Shown piece by piece: positions 62,500 to 64,000 of a DNA stretch of 64,000 nt. The notes under the pieces are model-generated. The model did not search any database, was not told the DNA's origin, and saw only the letters and a program-made list of their open reading frames with translations. A program made the position numbers and the translations under genes. This DNA comes from Silvanigrella aquatica (lineage in GTDB: Bacteria; Bdellovibrionota_B; Oligoflexia; Silvanigrellales; Silvanigrellaceae): the NCBI RefSeq assembly GCF_001907975.1, contig NZ_CP017834.1, positions 1-64,000 on the forward strand. The letters are read 5' to 3'. Position 1 is the first letter of the stretch. Each line of letters starts with the position of its first letter.

Positions 62500-63498
62500 A
62501 TGGCAGGCTCTCTAGATATATATCCGTTTCATGATACAGAAGGTGCCATACGTTTTGGTATCCAGATTGGAATTTTTTTGGTCGGAGTTGTAGTTGCACA
62601 GAAGTATATTATTGCTCCTGCGGTGCGTCTTCATAATGAACGTAAAAAAAGAACAATCGGATCTGCGGAAGCATCGCGTCTGGAACATGATCGGGCTAGA
62701 AAACTCGAATTAGAATACTTGGCTCACCTCAAAAAGGGAGCTCAAGACGCTAAGAGTTTAAGAGATCAGGAAATTCTAGCGGCACAACAAGCAGCTAGTA
62801 AAATTATTGCGGACAATCAAAATAAAGCAGAATCGTACTTAAATGACGTACGTAATAAGCTTGAGCTTGAAATGGCAGAGGCGAAATCTAATTTACCAGG
62901 TAAGGTGAATGATCTCGTTTCTACAATTTACAAAAAAATTGGATTAGCTGTTTTACTTGCCTTTTTTGTAGGACAGTTTCATCATACTCCGGCAATAGCT
63001 GCGGGTGGTGGTGAGGTTTCTTTCTGGTACAGTATATTTTGGCCTTATTTTCAATTCGCTATATTTCTTGTCGCTCTTGTCTTTTTTGCGAAAAAACCCA
63101 TAACAGCTATGCTTGAGAAAAATCGTAGCGAGTTAAAGGCGCGTCTTTCTGAAGCGAGAGAAGCTGCGGTATTAGCAGAGCGTAAATCAAAAGAGTTCGA
63201 AGTAAAAATTGCTTCGTTGGAAAAAGAAATTGCAGATTTAAAAGAGCAAAGTCTATTAGACGCTAAAATTGAACGCGATAAAATCATGACTGAAGCAACA
63301 ATAATGTCAGAGTCTATTTTAAAAGATGCGGAACGAGCAGCGTTAGAACTTATCACACGTAGCCGTGAAGAAATTCGTCAAGAATTATTTAATCTTGCTC
63401 TTCGTCAAGTTGAAAAAACACTGACCCCTGAAAATCTGACGTCGCTTGATTCTAAATTCAAGTCTGAAACAATGGACGGAATTAAGACGCTGAATTGA
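62500..63498 (+). CDS. atpF: F1Fo ATP synthase b'-b subunit fusion
   Basis: The 332 residues read as two ATP synthase stalk subunits in one chain. Part 1 (1-146): a membrane helix at about 19-37, then AVRLHNERKKRT and a long charged coiled coil ending NDLVSTIYKKIG, as in b' subunits. Part 2 (149-332): a signal-like hydrophobic stretch LAVLLAFFVGQFHHTPAIAAGGG (148-171), a second helix at about 181-197 (YFQFAIFLVALVFFAKKP), then a second coiled coil (about 200-310), as in b subunits. b' and b are usually separate neighbouring genes in related bacteria. The frame is unbroken, with RBS GAGGTGGAG before ATG. AIAA-G at 165-169 could be a signal peptidase I site that would separate the two halves. 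Confidence 0.87.
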   Translation: MAGSLDIYPFHDTEGAIRFGIQIGIFLVGVVVAQKYIIAPAVRLHNERKKRTIGSAEASRLEHDRARKLELEYLAHLKKGAQDAKSLRDQEILAAQQAASKIIADNQNKAESYLNDVRNKLELEMAEAKSNLPGKVNDLVSTIYKKIGLAVLLAFFVGQFHHTPAIAAGGGEVSFWYSIFWPYFQFAIFLVALVFFAKKPITAMLEKNRSELKARLSEAREAAVLAERKSKEFEVKIASLEKEIADLKEQSLLDAKIERDKIMTEATIMSESILKDAERAALELITRSREEIRQELFNLALRQVEKTLTPENLTSLDSKFKSETMDGIKTLN

Positions 63499-63525
63499 TT
63501 TTTAAATCTCATCAATTCAGTTTTT
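63490..63525 (+). terminator. Stem-loop with T-run between the stalk and delta genes
   Basis: CTGAATTGAT (63490-63499) and ATCAATTCAG (63511-63520) form a perfect 10-bp stem with an 11-nt loop, followed by TTTTT (63521-63525). The stem contains the TGA stop codon of the preceding gene. With only three G-C pairs it is a weak terminator or processing/attenuation signal inside the operon. Confidence 0.45.
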
Positions 63526-63544
63526 CTGTGGAGTTTTATTAAGT

Positions 63545-64000
63545 ATGAATAAATTTTCAGGCCCTTTGGCAAGACGTTATGGAAATGCGCTTTTTGAATG
63601 CGCCATTGACGCGGCAAATAAAGAGGATTCCAGTCTATTTGATCAATATATAGATTGTTCTCGCATATTATTGTCCGTTTTTGATAAGAAAATGAGATCT
63701 TTTTTTATAAATCCAACTTTATCTTATGAAGAAAAAATCAGTCTTCTTGATACTGTTTTGGATAAAGTATTTTCTGGAGGTAAGAAAATACCAACAGATT
63801 TATTCGGTTTTTTAAAGATCATGCTTGAAAATAATCGTTTTTCTGAGCTTCCTGCTGTGTTAAAAAACTTTCTGCTTAAAGCGGATGAGCACAAAGGTGT
63901 TGCTCGAGTTAAAATTATCTCGGCAAGTCATCTTAACGACGCGGGAACGGTTGATTTTAGTTCTGTTCTTGAGTCTGCATTAAATAAAAAAATTATTATT
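63545..64000 (+). CDS. atpH: ATP synthase subunit delta (partial, runs off the window)
   Basis: Delta caps F1 and joins it to the peripheral stalk formed by the b subunits. The 152 visible residues start SGPLARRYGNALFECAIDAA (the family start, LARRYAxALFE) and continue with MRSFFINPTLSYEEKISLLD (family FLxNPxxxxxxK) and FGFLKIMLENNRFSELPAVL (family NFLxLLxENRRxxxLP), then KADEHKGVARVKIISA. The gene continues past the window end. GGAG at 63530-63533 is an RBS candidate 11 bp upstream of ATG. Its position right after the b'-b fusion fits a peripheral-stalk operon, presumably followed by atpA, atpG, atpD and atpC. Confidence 0.95.
   Translation, partial: MNKFSGPLARRYGNALFECAIDAANKEDSSLFDQYIDCSRILLSVFDKKMRSFFINPTLSYEEKISLLDTVLDKVFSGGKKIPTDLFGFLKIMLENNRFSELPAVLKNFLLKADEHKGVARVKIISASHLNDAGTVDFSSVLESALNKKIII

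Noticed and set aside
62500-63498. Sequencing frameshift joining b' and b
   Set aside because: The reading frame has natural composition on both sides and no reading-frame anomaly, and no in-frame start codon lies at the joint, so a true fusion is the better reading. Relatives would settle it.

Overview
The window is a contiguous, low-GC, gene-dense piece of a Gram-negative chromosome that starts exactly at dnaA, so it is most likely the first 64 kb of a genome numbered from the replication origin. The outer-membrane machinery (TolQRAB, WaaA, lipoproteins, a FadL/PorV-like barrel), the AT-rich coding style and the mix of families (PrkA kinase, PIN-PhoH, astacin proteases, DUF3015/DUF4105 proteins) suggest a member of the Bdellovibrionota (Oligoflexia), perhaps a relative of Silvanigrella. 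That placement is inference; no 16S gene is present to confirm it.

Region 1 (1-12.8 kb) is the replication block: dnaA, a convergent tsaC/Sua5 gene, a strong oriC (12 perfect DnaA boxes plus two near-matches, with a GC-rich spacer, DnaA-trios and an AT-rich unwinding tract), then dnaN, gyrB and gyrA. recF is absent between dnaN and gyrB. A large lipoprotein, a transaldolase-like aldolase and RdgB follow. Region 2 (12.8-23 kb) has the minus-strand cmk-tolQ-tolR-tolA-tolB cluster next to accA, then plus-strand citrate synthase, WaaA and RNase G.

Region 3 (23-40.5 kb) is more accessory: an orphan PAS histidine kinase, bolA, tRNA-Leu, a three-gene unit (outer-membrane protein, STAS-like protein with Cys pairs, GHKL ATPase), a lytic transglycosylase, TerC, a SNF2 helicase, an FAH-family enzyme, two tandem astacin proteases (one lacking its catalytic Glu), a lipoprotein hydrolase and a DUF3015-DUF3015-DUF4105 cluster. 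Two short open stretches without good starts look like gene remnants. Region 4 (40.5-48 kb) is a minus-strand transporter operon: three BMP-family binding proteins, a double ATPase, two permeases and a cobalamin adenosyltransferase.

Region 5 (48-58 kb) holds tRNA-Arg and tRNA-Ser, tadA, a one-domain GlmU-like pyrophosphorylase followed by glmS, mgsA, an S41 peptidase lipoprotein, prkA and a PIN-PhoH protein. Region 6 (58-64 kb) has a chemoreceptor, parB with three perfect parS sites but no adjacent parA, an unrecognised Fis-like regulator, and the start of the F1Fo ATP synthase operon. Its first gene encodes a single polypeptide that looks like a fusion of the b' and b stalk subunits with a signal-peptide-like segment at the joint. 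This is the most unusual feature I found. No CRISPR array, insertion sequence or prophage was seen.
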